Origin: Flavobacteriales bacterium UBA852
GTDB lineage: Bacteria > Bacteroidota > Bacteroidia > Flavobacteriales_E > Vicingaceae
Assembly (NCBI GenBank): GCA_002295925.1
Contig: DBGO01000022.1
Coordinates: 62,001-126,000, forward strand
Reading direction: 5' to 3'
Length of the DNA: 64,000 nt
Notes under the pieces: model-generated
What the model was told of the DNA's origin: nothing
Database searches by the model: none
What the model saw: the letters and a program-made list of their open reading frames with translations, nothing else
Program-made: the position numbers and the translations under genes
Shown: piece by piece, positions 8,641 through 17,403 of the stretch
Numbering within the stretch: position 1 is the first letter of the stretch
Layout: each line of letters begins with the position of its first letter

Positions 8641-10356
8641 ATGCAAACAATAGAAGTTCCTACCAAAAAAGAAAGAAAATTTTTACCGCAAGATTTAGTT
8701 ATTGACAGTTGGGAGAAGTTAGAGCCTTATTTTGAAGATTTAAAAAACAGAGAAATTAACTCAAAAGAAGATTTATTAAAATGGATGGACGACCGCAGCG
8801 AGTTGGAAGCCGTCTTGGAAGAAGATATGGCTTGGCGTTACATTAAAATGAACATTGACACCACGGATGAAAAATTAGCCAAAGATTTTCAATTTTTCAT
8901 TACCGAAATAGCGCCTAAAACTGCACCTTACGACGATGCTTTCAACCGTAAATTATTCGATTCGCCGTATAAAAACGAATTGGGCAAAGACTACGATTTT
9001 TATTTGAAAAAAATTGAAAGTGCCATAAAGGTCTTCAGAGAAGAAAATATTCCGTTGCAAACCGAATTGCAAGCCGAATCACAAAAATACGGAGCAATAG
9101 TAGCCAAAATGACGGTTGAGGTTGACGGTAAAGAATTAACCTTGAGTCAGGCATCAAAATACTTAAAAGACAGCAACAGAGAAAAGCGCAAAGAGGTATT
9201 TGAAAAAATATCGAACAGAAGATTACAAGACAAAGACGAGTTAAATAAACTGTATTCCGATTTGGTAAAAAAGCGAGACAAAGTGGCAAAGAATGCCGGT
9301 TTCGACAATTTTAGAGATTATAAATTTGTTGAAATGACACGCATCGATTACACGCCACAAGATTGCTTTAATTTTCATGACAGTATCGCCTCGGAAGTAG
9401 TTCCGGTAATAAATAAATGGGACGAAGAACGAAAACAAGCGCTCGGTGTGGACAGTTACAAACCCTATGATACCGAAGTGGATGTAACCGGAAAAGCACC
9501 GTTAAAACCTTTTGAAACAGGAGAGGAACTTATCGATAAATCCATTGAGGTTTTCACACGCTTACGTCCGTCTTTTGGAGAAAAATTAGCCATTATGAAA
9601 GAATTGGGCTACCTCGATTTGGAATCGAAAAAAGGAAAAGCCCCCGGCGGATTCAATTATCCGTTATATGAAATTGGCGTTCCTTTTATTTATATGAATG
9701 CCGTAGGGACGCAACAAGATTTAACCACTATGGTGCACGAAGGCGGACACGCTATGCAATCGTTTTTAACACGTGATTTACCGCATACCGGACTAAAAAG
9801 TTTCCCTTCGGAAGTAGCCGAGTTGGCATCGATGAGTATGGAATTAATGTCTATGGACCATTGGGATGTTTTTTATGATAATGAAGAAGATTTAAAACGT
9901 GCCAAACGCGAGCAATTAAAACGTTCGTTGAGCGTATTGCCTTGGGTGGCAACCATTGACCGTTTTCAACATTGGGTTTACGAAAATCCGAACCATACCG
10001 AAGAACAACGTTATGAAAAATGGCTCGAAATTATGAATACATTCGGCAGCAGTGTGATAGATTGGTCAGGTTACGATGAAGTGTTGAAAAATTTATGGCA
10101 AAAGCAACTGCATTTATACGAAGTGCCCTTTTATTACATTGAGTATGGGATGGCTCAATTGGGTGCAATTGCCGTTTGGAGAAACTACAAAAAAGACAAA
10201 GAAAAAGGCTTGGATGCTTACGAAAGAGGTTTGAGCTTGGGCGGAACCAGAAATATTTCGGAGGTTTATGATGCCGCAGGCATTAAATTTGATTTTTCGC
10301 AGCCCTATGTAAAAGAATTGGTTGATTTTGTAGTAGAAGAAATGAATAAAATTTAA
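8641..10356 (+). CDS. M3 family oligoendopeptidase (PepF-like)
   Basis: Zinc metallopeptidase that degrades short peptides in the cytoplasm. The 571-residue protein contains the HEGGH zinc motif with the ligand histidines at 366 and 370 and the catalytic glutamate at 367, and the downstream SEVAELASMSMELM segment that supplies the third ligand (Glu). No signal peptide. The ATG at 8641 is preferred: a longer in-frame version beginning at 8590 would overlap the DUF5606 gene and adds only a Lys-rich stretch with no family similarity. A strong terminator follows. Confidence 0.9.
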   Translation: MQTIEVPTKKERKFLPQDLVIDSWEKLEPYFEDLKNREINSKEDLLKWMDDRSELEAVLEEDMAWRYIKMNIDTTDEKLAKDFQFFITEIAPKTAPYDDAFNRKLFDSPYKNELGKDYDFYLKKIESAIKVFREENIPLQTELQAESQKYGAIVAKMTVEVDGKELTLSQASKYLKDSNREKRKEVFEKISNRRLQDKDELNKLYSDLVKKRDKVAKNAGFDNFRDYKFVEMTRIDYTPQDCFNFHDSIASEVVPVINKWDEERKQALGVDSYKPYDTEVDVTGKAPLKPFETGEELIDKSIEVFTRLRPSFGEKLAIMKELGYLDLESKKGKAPGGFNYPLYEIGVPFIYMNAVGTQQDLTTMVHEGGHAMQSFLTRDLPHTGLKSFPSEVAELASMSMELMSMDHWDVFYDNEEDLKRAKREQLKRSLSVLPWVATIDRFQHWVYENPNHTEEQRYEKWLEIMNTFGSSVIDWSGYDEVLKNLWQKQLHLYEVPFYYIEYGMAQLGAIAVWRNYKKDKEKGLDAYERGLSLGGTRNISEVYDAAGIKFDFSQPYVKELVDFVVEEMNKI

Positions 10357-10380
10357 TATCATCAATTAGAAACAGAAATC

Positions 10381-10411
10381 AAAAGGTCATCTTGTCACAA
10401 GATGACCTTTT
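10381..10411 (+). terminator. Rho-independent terminator of the parE-parC-pepF region
   Basis: Perfect 14-bp stem (AAAAGGTCATCTTG and its complement) with a 3-base loop TCA, 24 bases after the peptidase stop. The A-run and T-run at the two ends make it able to work in both directions, and it also lies downstream of the minus-strand HNH remnant. Confidence 0.88.
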
Positions 10412-10428
10412 AGATTATTGGAAAATAG

Positions 10429-10786
10429 TTATTCACCTTCGTATTGCCACAATACAGCATTACAATATGCGTGAACTGCACCCAAAGTTAATCCGGTATC
10501 GTGGTTGTGATGCAAATGCACAGGATGTTTAAAAAATGTTTTTGGAAACAGTTTCTTATTGACTTTTAATTTTCTGATTTTTCTCGGTGGCGACTTCCTT
10601 AGTTCTCTTCCGCAATATTAACACTTACCTTTTTGCAAAATAATATATTGCTCTCTTATCCACTTTCGTTCATAAGGTTTTAAAGCATTATAATTTACCG
10701 GTAAGTTGTATTTTTTTTTTTTAAGTTTTGATGAGTGGGAATGTGTTTGTGCCTAAAAAGAAATGGAAGGATTTTTTTTGAGCCAA
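10429..10786 (-). pseudogene. Decayed HNH-endonuclease-like gene
   Basis: Translating the minus strand gives a recognisable HNH-type protein broken in two places. The C-terminal part is open from about 10617 down to the TAA at 10429-10431 and contains the HNH core (HPVHLHHNHDTGLT, then AVHAYCNAVLWQY). Upstream the frame reads a CxxC zinc knuckle interrupted by a TAA at 10618-10620 (K-C-stop-Y-C; a Gln codon CAA to TAA change would explain it). Further upstream the same frame reads LPVNYNALKPYERKWIREQY up to a 12-base T-run (10711-10722), where the frame shifts; the preceding frame reads FFLGTNTFPLIKT. No intact start remains. It fills the 394-base gap between the terminator and the next gene. 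The family is known to me from phage and mobile-element HNH proteins, so this may be a relic of such an element. Confidence 0.72.
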
Positions 10787-10805
10787 TTCATTTTAATACA
10801 AGTGA

Positions 10806-11327
10806 TTAAAACAACACTCTCATCTCTTTCTTTAACATATTTAATGCAACTTGATTGGGTGTTTTTTCTACTTTCATTAAAAACTCCAATATTGCTTGAC
10901 TTAGTTGTATGGCTTTGGCATCTTCGGGAAGTTTTGCGGCTATGGTGTTGATGATTTTAATATTTTCTTCCTTAGCGGTTTGAATAGCTTGCCATAAGCT
11001 GTTGGATACATAAATTTGTTGGGCAATATTATGGTCAAATTCGGCACGAATGTTTTTTATCAATTCATTTTGATAAGCTTTTGCCGTTAAATTTGGTCGA
11101 AATACACGAGGAACAAGATTTTTTAATGCTGTACGCTCCAATAACAAAGTCATTCGTTCGTATGCTTGCAAACGGATGGGAGTAATCAATTTCTGATTAT
11201 TCATCCTGATTTCAGCCATCATTTTCCTGTACTCATTGTCAAGGTATTTTTTCATTATCAAATAAGCCGTAAGGAAAACAACACCTGATGGGAGTGTATA
11301 TTTTAATATTTCCAAAAATGTATCCAT
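10806..11327 (-). CDS. Conserved Bacteroidota membrane-anchored protein (DUF7935-like)
   Basis: A 173-residue protein with one N-terminal membrane helix at about residues 13-28 and an otherwise helical, charged cytoplasmic body containing the RLQAYERMTLLLER and IRAEFDHNIAQQIYVS stretches that recur in an uncharacterised Bacteroidota family. I recognise the family pattern but no function. It follows nadE on the minus strand after 81 bases and precedes the HNH remnant. The assignment to a numbered DUF is from memory and is less certain than the description of the domain layout. Confidence 0.62.
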   Translation of the reverse strand: MDTFLEILKYTLPSGVVFLTAYLIMKKYLDNEYRKMMAEIRMNNQKLITPIRLQAYERMTLLLERTALKNLVPRVFRPNLTAKAYQNELIKNIRAEFDHNIAQQIYVSNSLWQAIQTAKEENIKIINTIAAKLPEDAKAIQLSQAILEFLMKVEKTPNQVALNMLKKEMRVLF

Positions 11328-11408
11328 ACAAAAATCTGTTTTTACAAATAAAACAATTTACCCTGATAAATAGTCATTTAATCAAAAATAAATTGCACGT
11401 TAAATGAC

Positions 11409-12191
11409 TTATTTTTTTAAGTCTTGGGGTATTTTACAAACCGGTATGGGTTGCATTTTGTGTAAATTGGCTTTGTGCAATCTTTCGTAAATATCAAGCA
11501 CTTCACGCTGACGCTTGGTCAACTCGCTAAAATTACCCGGATTTTCCAAATACGCCATTGCCCATTCCAATTCGGGATAAGTGGCTCCAATTTGGTCCTC
11601 ATCGTTTCTTCCATCTGCCCATAAACCGTCTGTTGGCGCAGCTTTTTGTATCGATTCAACTATTTCCAATTCTTTTGCCAGTTCGTAAACTTCAGTTTTT
11701 ACCAAGTCGGCAATAGGACTGATATCCACACCACCATCGCCGTATTTTGTAAAAAAACCCACGCCAAAATCTTCTACTTTATTACCTGTGCCGGCAACCA
11801 AAAGTTTATAATGAGACGCAAATGCATATAGGGTTGTCATTCGCAGTCGGGCACGTGCATTAGCCATGGTAAGCCAATCTTGAATATCTTTTGGCAAAAC
11901 ATTTTCCAATTCTTCAAAAACAGGAGTGAGTTCAACTTCAAAACTCTCTACATTGGAAAAGTTTTTTTTGAGCCATTCAATATGTTCGTTAGCCCGGTTG
12001 TATTCGGCACTGTGTTGTCTGATAGGCATATTCAGTACAATAACTTTTTTACCGGTTTTAGCGCAAAGGGTAGAGGTTACTGCCGAGTCTATTCCACCCG
12101 AAATTCCTACCACAAAACCGTTTGTATGAGAGGTTTGGCTGTAATCCGATAACCACTTGACAATGTATTCAATTACTTTTTTCGTCTTCAT
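11409..12191 (-). CDS. nadE: NH3-dependent NAD(+) synthetase
   Basis: Last step of NAD biosynthesis: amidation of deamido-NAD using ATP and ammonia. The 260-residue protein has the N-type ATP pyrophosphatase loop SGGIDS at 31-36 and the conserved GTGNKVEDFGVGFFTKYGDGGVD-type region that binds deamido-NAD, of which GTGNKVED and KYGDGG are visible. It lacks the nitrilase-type glutaminase domain, so it depends on free ammonia or a separate amidase. It has its own promoter-like box, although it lies only 29 bases after the TonB receptor stop. Confidence 0.93.
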   Translation of the reverse strand: MKTKKVIEYIVKWLSDYSQTSHTNGFVVGISGGIDSAVTSTLCAKTGKKVIVLNMPIRQHSAEYNRANEHIEWLKKNFSNVESFEVELTPVFEELENVLPKDIQDWLTMANARARLRMTTLYAFASHYKLLVAGTGNKVEDFGVGFFTKYGDGGVDISPIADLVKTEVYELAKELEIVESIQKAAPTDGLWADGRNDEDQIGATYPELEWAMAYLENPGNFSELTKRQREVLDIYERLHKANLHKMQPIPVCKIPQDLKK

Positions 12192-12210
12192 TCAATAAAT
12201 TTGAGAAATT

Positions 12211-12218
12211 CAAAATTA
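12211..12218 (-). promoter_or_regulatory. Candidate -7 box for nadE
   Basis: On the minus strand the sequence reads TAATTTTG, matching TAnnTTTG, about 20 bases before the nadE ATG. A TTG complement (CAA at 12242-12244) lies 23 bases further, inside the 3' end of the TonB gene. Confidence 0.42.
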
Positions 12219-12220
12219 CA

Positions 12221-14674
12221 CTAAAATTTTACAGAATAACGCAACATAGTTGTCCTAGGCGGACGAATATCTGCCGGTCTTCCCATGTATTCTGTGTTAA
12301 ATACATTTTCAACAACAAGCGAAATCATATTATTTTCGTTAGGTTTAAACTGTAAACGCGCATCAAAAATCCAATAGCCCTTGTTATGCATTTGACGGTA
12401 CTCTTTTAATCCCGGAAGCAGTTTGGTTGCTTCGATATTTCCAAACAACGGGTCTTCAAAAGCCCGATCGATATTTTGCATAAAACTGTTGTAGCGAGAT
12501 GAAAATCCAAAGCCAAATTTTTTGTAGTTTATTTGCATATCGGAACGGAACATATGCTTAAATCGATATTTTAACATATTGGTTGTAGTATCGCTGAAAG
12601 TAGCTCGATAAGCACTGTCATAATTTAAATTTATGGGATTCATGTAAGTGTATCCGGCAAATCCCATAACTTCAATTTCTTTGTAATTATACATGAAATT
12701 AATTCCCACTTCATATCCGCTGATTCGCGCATTTCCTACGTTAACAGACTTAAAGCCGGAGTAATTAAATAAATCGGTAATGGTAGGAGAGGTGATGCTG
12801 TCGGGATAGTAGGTGCCAAATTGAAATTCTATCATATTGCTATATTCCATCCAAAAGGCGGTGAAATCAATAAATCCTTTAAGATTTTTCCATTCAAATC
12901 CTTGTTTTACACCAAATTCTGTACTCCATCCGGTTTCGGGCTGTAAATCAGGATTGGGAAATACATTTAATCCACTCAGTGAGGTTCGCACATACCGTTC
13001 GGCTATTGATGGAAAACGGTATCCTTGTCCAAATGAAGCTCGTAAAAAGGTTGCTTTATGTATTCGGTAATTAGCGCCCAAGCGTATAACCGGCTTTACA
13101 TTCATCCCTTTTGCCAAATAGAGTGTATCTTTCCAAGTGGTAGATGTAGAATTGAACTTAATGCCTTTGGGAATTATCCAATCGGTTTTTGTTTTGGATG
13201 AATCTATTCGATAATATTCACCTCTAATACCAAATACTATTTTAAGTCTGTCCCATTCTTTGTTTGCTTGCATGTAAATTGCTCTGTTTTCTGCATCGTG
13301 GTCGTCATATAAATTAGATTTTACGTTTGAATACGAATAAGCCAATCCACCGGTTAATTTCCAAGTGTTGATTTTTTTCATATAACGATATTCGGCAAAC
13401 CATACATTACCGTTTGAACTTTGATTACCAACCAAATTGACATTGGTTGTCCTGTAAAAACGCGTTTTTACATTGTGCTGCGTATTTTCATTTGGAGCAT
13501 ATTTCCAATAAGGGTCAATGTTAAACCGAATGCCGTGTGTGTAAGTTAGAGAAGTGGCCGGAGTATCTATTCCGCCGCGTGGAATATAAGCGCCTGAATC
13601 TGCATCTTGCCAAAGCAAGAAAAATGCTGCATTTTGATACATGATTGCTGAATTTACTCCAGCCGAATGATTTTTTTTGTCGTTAAAATAATATTTCATT
13701 TTGGTGAAAGCACGAGCTCTTTTTTCAAATTCTCCTTGCCGATAACCTTCGTTGCTGAATAAATTACCGCTGATAGTATAGGCAAATTTTTTCACCAATT
13801 GTCCGTGATAAAAATCCATTCCGGTTATTACCGGATTGTCTTGCTCTTTCCACCATTTTAGCGGTTTACGTAATTTTCCTGTGCTGTCGCGACGATTTCC
13901 CAAACTGTCGGCACGAACAGGGTCCCAATAAAAGCCATGAAAAACATTTATTTTCGTTTCGGGTGTGTTAGTGGGTTCTTTGGTCATTAAGTTGATTACA
14001 CCGTTTAATGATGCCGAACCGTATAAAACACTAGAAGCACCTTTGATGATTTCTAATTGTTCTACATTTTCTACCGGCAAGTAATTCCATTTTACGTCTC
14101 CTGCGTCGGCAGAAATGAGCGGTAAATCATCCAATAAAACCATTACTCTGCTTCCTGCACCATAGCTAAAACCACTACCGCCGCGTATATTGGCTTGACC
14201 GTCTTGAACATCAACTCCGGGCACTTGTTTTACAACATTGTCAATATTGTATGTGTTACGGTTATCTATCAGGTCGGGTTTTATTACATCAACAGAAACT
14301 GTTGTTTCTTCCAGTTTTTGTTCAAATCGTGAACCACTAACCACAAAAGTTTGAAGCATTACATTATCTTGCTCTAACTCAAAATTCAGGGTGTATTCGT
14401 TCGTCTTTATTTTAGATAAATCAATTGTTTTGGTAACATCTTTATATCCGATGAATTTCACAATTAGTGTTACTTCTTTTTTGGGTAGTTGCACAGAATA
14501 TTTGCCATACATGTCGGTAGTGGCAGAATATTTTGTATCCGGAGTATAGATGTAAACCCCGGGCAGTGGAGACTTATCTTTTTTATCCGTTACAATACCT
14601 TTTACTGTTATTGTTTGCGAAAAAGCCCTGCTTATCAATAAGATAAACAGGGCTACACTCAATAATTTCTTCAT
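12221..14674 (-). CDS. TonB-dependent outer-membrane receptor
   Basis: An 817-residue outer-membrane receptor that imports an unknown ligand with energy from TonB. A signal peptide covers residues 1-19, a carboxypeptidase-like regulatory domain (GIVTDKKDKSPLPGVYIYT) about 20-105, the plug about 125-235 (VPGVDVQDGQANIRGG and the KGASSVLYGSASLNGVIN box), and the rest is the 22-strand barrel. It ends in an aromatic-rich strand finishing with F, as expected for BAM recognition. It lies 18 bases after a small T9SS cargo gene, so the two probably form one unit. The ligand could be a siderophore, vitamin or metal complex; nothing nearby decides this. Confidence 0.88.
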   Translation of the reverse strand: MKKLLSVALFILLISRAFSQTITVKGIVTDKKDKSPLPGVYIYTPDTKYSATTDMYGKYSVQLPKKEVTLIVKFIGYKDVTKTIDLSKIKTNEYTLNFELEQDNVMLQTFVVSGSRFEQKLEETTVSVDVIKPDLIDNRNTYNIDNVVKQVPGVDVQDGQANIRGGSGFSYGAGSRVMVLLDDLPLISADAGDVKWNYLPVENVEQLEIIKGASSVLYGSASLNGVINLMTKEPTNTPETKINVFHGFYWDPVRADSLGNRRDSTGKLRKPLKWWKEQDNPVITGMDFYHGQLVKKFAYTISGNLFSNEGYRQGEFEKRARAFTKMKYYFNDKKNHSAGVNSAIMYQNAAFFLLWQDADSGAYIPRGGIDTPATSLTYTHGIRFNIDPYWKYAPNENTQHNVKTRFYRTTNVNLVGNQSSNGNVWFAEYRYMKKINTWKLTGGLAYSYSNVKSNLYDDHDAENRAIYMQANKEWDRLKIVFGIRGEYYRIDSSKTKTDWIIPKGIKFNSTSTTWKDTLYLAKGMNVKPVIRLGANYRIHKATFLRASFGQGYRFPSIAERYVRTSLSGLNVFPNPDLQPETGWSTEFGVKQGFEWKNLKGFIDFTAFWMEYSNMIEFQFGTYYPDSITSPTITDLFNYSGFKSVNVGNARISGYEVGINFMYNYKEIEVMGFAGYTYMNPINLNYDSAYRATFSDTTTNMLKYRFKHMFRSDMQINYKKFGFGFSSRYNSFMQNIDRAFEDPLFGNIEATKLLPGLKEYRQMHNKGYWIFDARLQFKPNENNMISLVVENVFNTEYMGRPADIRPPRTTMLRYSVKF

Positions 14675-14692
14675 GTTAAAGTAAACCTGTGA

Positions 14693-15397
14693 TTATTTTT
14701 TTATGAATTTTCCTGTGTAAATCTTATTTCCTGAAACAAATTTATAAAAATAAACACCGGGAACATAAGTTTCTATATCTAAATTAATTGTAGAAGATGT
14801 TGCATTTGTTTGATAAATAACTTGCCCTGTAATATTGATGATTTCTAAATTTCCGTTAGCCGAAAATTTAAAATTAATCTCATCGGTTGCCGGATTTGGA
14901 TAAACTGAAACGGCAGAATATTTTATTTCAAAAACGCCTGCAGCAGGGTCAATTACCAATTTGTATCCGTCAACGGTATAGCTGCTTGGAATACCCAAAC
15001 CACCGGCATATGCATCAACATATCCGGTTAACGGATATGTTCCGGCTTGTCCAACTGTTGGGTTTCCGGTAATTAATACACAACCTGAAGTGCCGCCGGG
15101 CCATGAACATCCGGGATTATCACAAGAATAACTGAAATTAGCCGGAAATCCGGTGAAATTTGTAACTACTACAGAATCAATAGTTACGGGTATAAAGTTA
15201 ATTACTGTATCTTGTGGTACAACTTGCGTCATTACTGTTGAATAGGGTTGACCTTCTTGGGCGTGAGGTAAATTAGTTGTTGTATCCGGATATATTCCCG
15301 GAGAGGTATATTGTGGATCCGGGGTGCATTGCGCATTTGAGTTAAATGAAATAAACAGTAACAATGCAAAAAGTGAAAATGATAGAGATTTTTTCAT
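14693..15397 (-). CDS. Small secreted protein with T9SS type A sorting domain
   Basis: A 234-residue protein with a signal peptide at 1-22 and a C-terminal T9SS type A sorting domain at about 165-234 (VYPNPATDEINF, then ITGQVIY, then GVYFYKF and the basic end GKFIKK). The middle contains several cysteines in two CxxxxC-type pairs and tandem beta-rich segments (PTVGQAGTYPLTGYV) that resemble the putative Ig-like domains of surface proteins. It should be exported through Sec, carried across the outer membrane by T9SS and then either released or attached to A-LPS. The gene directly precedes the TonB receptor, which suggests a surface ligand-binding partner, but this is inference. Confidence 0.8.
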   Translation of the reverse strand: MKKSLSFSLFALLLFISFNSNAQCTPDPQYTSPGIYPDTTTNLPHAQEGQPYSTVMTQVVPQDTVINFIPVTIDSVVVTNFTGFPANFSYSCDNPGCSWPGGTSGCVLITGNPTVGQAGTYPLTGYVDAYAGGLGIPSSYTVDGYKLVIDPAAGVFEIKYSAVSVYPNPATDEINFKFSANGNLEIINITGQVIYQTNATSSTINLDIETYVPGVYFYKFVSGNKIYTGKFIKK

Positions 15398-15472
15398 AGT
15401 TATTAAGTTTTTATTGATTGTGAATTACAAAGATTAAATTTTTTGGCTAAAAAATATAATGCAACGACAAAT

Positions 15473-15508
15473 AAAAAGCTAAGATTTTACAAAAAATCTT
15501 AGCTTTTT
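15473..15508 (-). terminator. Terminator after the PorT-like gene
   Basis: Perfect 16-bp inverted repeat AAAAAGCTAAGATTTT with a 4-base loop, 22 bases downstream of the stop of the minus-strand barrel gene. It has A- and T-runs on both ends. Confidence 0.85.
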
Positions 15509-15529
15509 AAAATAAATATTCTGTTTTGA

Positions 15530-16321
15530 TTAAAAGAATATGCCTAGATTTAAAGCAATGTAATTGTTAATGGCTTTTGCTTTACTTTCTTCAATAGGCT
15601 TGTTTGTTGAGGCATCAATTACTACATTGCCTTTGGTGTCGGTTTTGTATGTTTTTTGATTTTTAGAGTAGTAATTGGTAAATCCGTTACTGAAAGTAAA
15701 ACCTATTACTAAATTAGTATTACCGGCAAGATTATATTCGACACCACCACCAATGATTAAAGCCGCTCTGAAAAAACCGATTTTTTCACTTATATCCTCA
15801 TCATTTAATGTAGGGTCGCTGGTTAATCCTGTTTTTTTATAGGTCAAATCACCTTTTGCTTGGTATTTTGCCCCTAAATCGAAACCAAACAATCCGTAAT
15901 AAGTCATATAACCAATTTCATTGGTTTTCATTTTCAATGCAACAGGAACGTTTATGTATTTTACACGGTAAGTAGCATCTACTGTTGAGGGTAAGTCAAG
16001 TGTAACAGTGTCATTTACTTGTTGAATATAAATTCCGGGATAGCTGACCGAAGCTTTTGTTCCAACAATACTAAGACCTGTGGCAATGGCATAGTTTTTA
16101 GCCAACGAAAACTCGGTGTTGATTCCGTAAGAAAAAGATAACCCGTTTTTGCCTTTTTCATAATACTTGGTATCCGGCTTTATCCAACTGATATTGGGCG
16201 AGAAATGCAAGCCAAAACGGAATCGGCGAAATTCCGGAGTAATGGGCTCATCAGCATCACTTACTTGTGCCGATGCGTATAAACTTGATGATAATAGTGC
16301 TATCGCTAATAATTTTTTCAT
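15530..16321 (-). CDS. PorT-like outer-membrane beta-barrel protein
   Basis: A 263-residue protein with a signal peptide (1-18) and the FGLHFSPNISW first strand followed by alternating amphipathic strands, ending in NYIALNLGIFF, a typical BAM-recognition C-terminus. This pattern fits the PF13568 family of 8-stranded barrels that includes PorT. PorT itself is needed for T9SS in some Bacteroidota, but many paralogues exist, so a role in T9SS is not shown here. It is transcribed divergently from gldB, with a promoter-like box for each gene in the 57-base gap, and closed by a strong terminator, so it is monocistronic. Confidence 0.78.
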   Translation of the reverse strand: MKKLLAIALLSSSLYASAQVSDADEPITPEFRRFRFGLHFSPNISWIKPDTKYYEKGKNGLSFSYGINTEFSLAKNYAIATGLSIVGTKASVSYPGIYIQQVNDTVTLDLPSTVDATYRVKYINVPVALKMKTNEIGYMTYYGLFGFDLGAKYQAKGDLTYKKTGLTSDPTLNDEDISEKIGFFRAALIIGGGVEYNLAGNTNLVIGFTFSNGFTNYYSKNQKTYKTDTKGNVVIDASTNKPIEESKAKAINNYIALNLGIFF

Positions 16322-16322
16322 T

Positions 16323-16350
16323 TTGCTTCGGGTTTTAATGTTTAAGTTTG
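16323..16350 (+). promoter_or_regulatory. Candidate promoter of gldB
   Basis: TTG at 16323-16325 and TAAGTTTG at 16343-16350 are separated by 17 bases, a good match to the Bacteroidota -33/-7 arrangement. The ATG of gldB is 28 bases downstream. Confidence 0.58.
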
Positions 16351-16362
16351 CAATATAATCAA

Positions 16363-16370
16363 CAAAATTA
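16363..16370 (-). promoter_or_regulatory. Candidate -7 box of the PorT-like gene
   Basis: On the minus strand this reads TAATTTTG, 41 bases before the ATG of the barrel gene. A TTG complement occurs 22 bases upstream, inside the first codons of gldB, so the two divergent promoters overlap. Confidence 0.45.
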
Positions 16371-16378
16371 TTAAAACT

Positions 16379-17395
16379 ATGGATAAGTATCTCAAAATTT
16401 CATTATTTGCGATGATTTTCCTTCTTTTTTCGTGTCAAAATGATGAGAGAGCTTATGTAGATATTCCTGTTGAAGGTAATGAAATTCCGATAACCGTAAA
16501 AAGATTTGAACAAGATTTATTTGCACATCAAAACTTTTCACCCGACTCGATGCAATATTTTAATGAAACTTACCCTGATTTTTTCCCTGCATTTGTAGAA
16601 AATATAATTAGAATTGGGCGCATAAACGATCCTGCAACCGGATTGTATTTACAAAAATTTGTTTCCGATCCGAATATTCGTGAATTGTATGATTATACAA
16701 AAAATAAATGGACAGATTTTCCAGATTACGTCCGGCAGTTGCAATTGGCTTTTACCCGATATCATAAGGTTTTTCCTGAAAAGAAAATTCCCGAAATCAT
16801 TACTTTTATATCCGGGTTTAATTACGGAATAGTTGTTGATTCTACTTATTTAGGTTTAGGGTTGGATATGTTTTTGGGTAGTGATTGTAAATATTACCCG
16901 ATGTTAGCCATTCCAAAGTACAAAATAAAACAAATGAATAAACAAAATTTGGTGCCTGCCGCCATAAACGGATGGTTAACCACCGAATTTGAATTGGATA
17001 ATCCCGATACCGATTTATTGACAAAAATGATTCATCAAGGAAAAATTTTATACACGGTAAAATCGCTGTTGCCTGAAACACCCGATACATTGATATTTGC
17101 ATTTACCGGTAAAAAATTGCAATGGTGCGAAGAAAATGAAGAACAATTATGGTATTACTTGGTTGATAATGAATTATTATACAATAAAGAAGAAAAACAA
17201 AGTTTGCGCTTTTTGGCCGATGCCCCATTTATTTCGGGTTTACCCAAAGAATCGCCGGGAAGAGCAGGGCAGTGGCTCGGTTATCAAATTGTGAAAAAAT
17301 ATATGACCAAATACCCCGAAGCCACATTGCGTGATTTATTTGCCATAAAAGATGGTAAAGAAATTTTAATCAAATCTAAATACAAACCCGATTAG
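16379..17395 (+). CDS. gldB: Gliding motility lipoprotein GldB
   Basis: A 338-residue lipoprotein: the signal ends in LLFSC with the lipidated cysteine at residue 19. The body matches GldB across its length (ITVKRFEQDLF, FPAFVENIIRIG, the YLGLGLDMFLG motif, KESPGRAGQWLGYQIV near the end). GldB is required for gliding in Flavobacterium and is related to zinc-dependent lipoproteins; its exact role is unknown. nadE lies upstream across three other genes and gldC is about 35 kb away, so the usual gld neighbours are dispersed. The start is fixed by the signal peptide and the promoter spacing. Confidence 0.9.
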   Translation: MDKYLKISLFAMIFLLFSCQNDERAYVDIPVEGNEIPITVKRFEQDLFAHQNFSPDSMQYFNETYPDFFPAFVENIIRIGRINDPATGLYLQKFVSDPNIRELYDYTKNKWTDFPDYVRQLQLAFTRYHKVFPEKKIPEIITFISGFNYGIVVDSTYLGLGLDMFLGSDCKYYPMLAIPKYKIKQMNKQNLVPAAINGWLTTEFELDNPDTDLLTKMIHQGKILYTVKSLLPETPDTLIFAFTGKKLQWCEENEEQLWYYLVDNELLYNKEEKQSLRFLADAPFISGLPKESPGRAGQWLGYQIVKKYMTKYPEATLRDLFAIKDGKEILIKSKYKPD

Positions 17396-17403
17396 TAAAG
17401 TGT

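Noticed and set aside
10711..10722. T-run as a terminator tail
   Set aside because: No GC-rich stem precedes it; it is the frameshift site of the decayed HNH gene.
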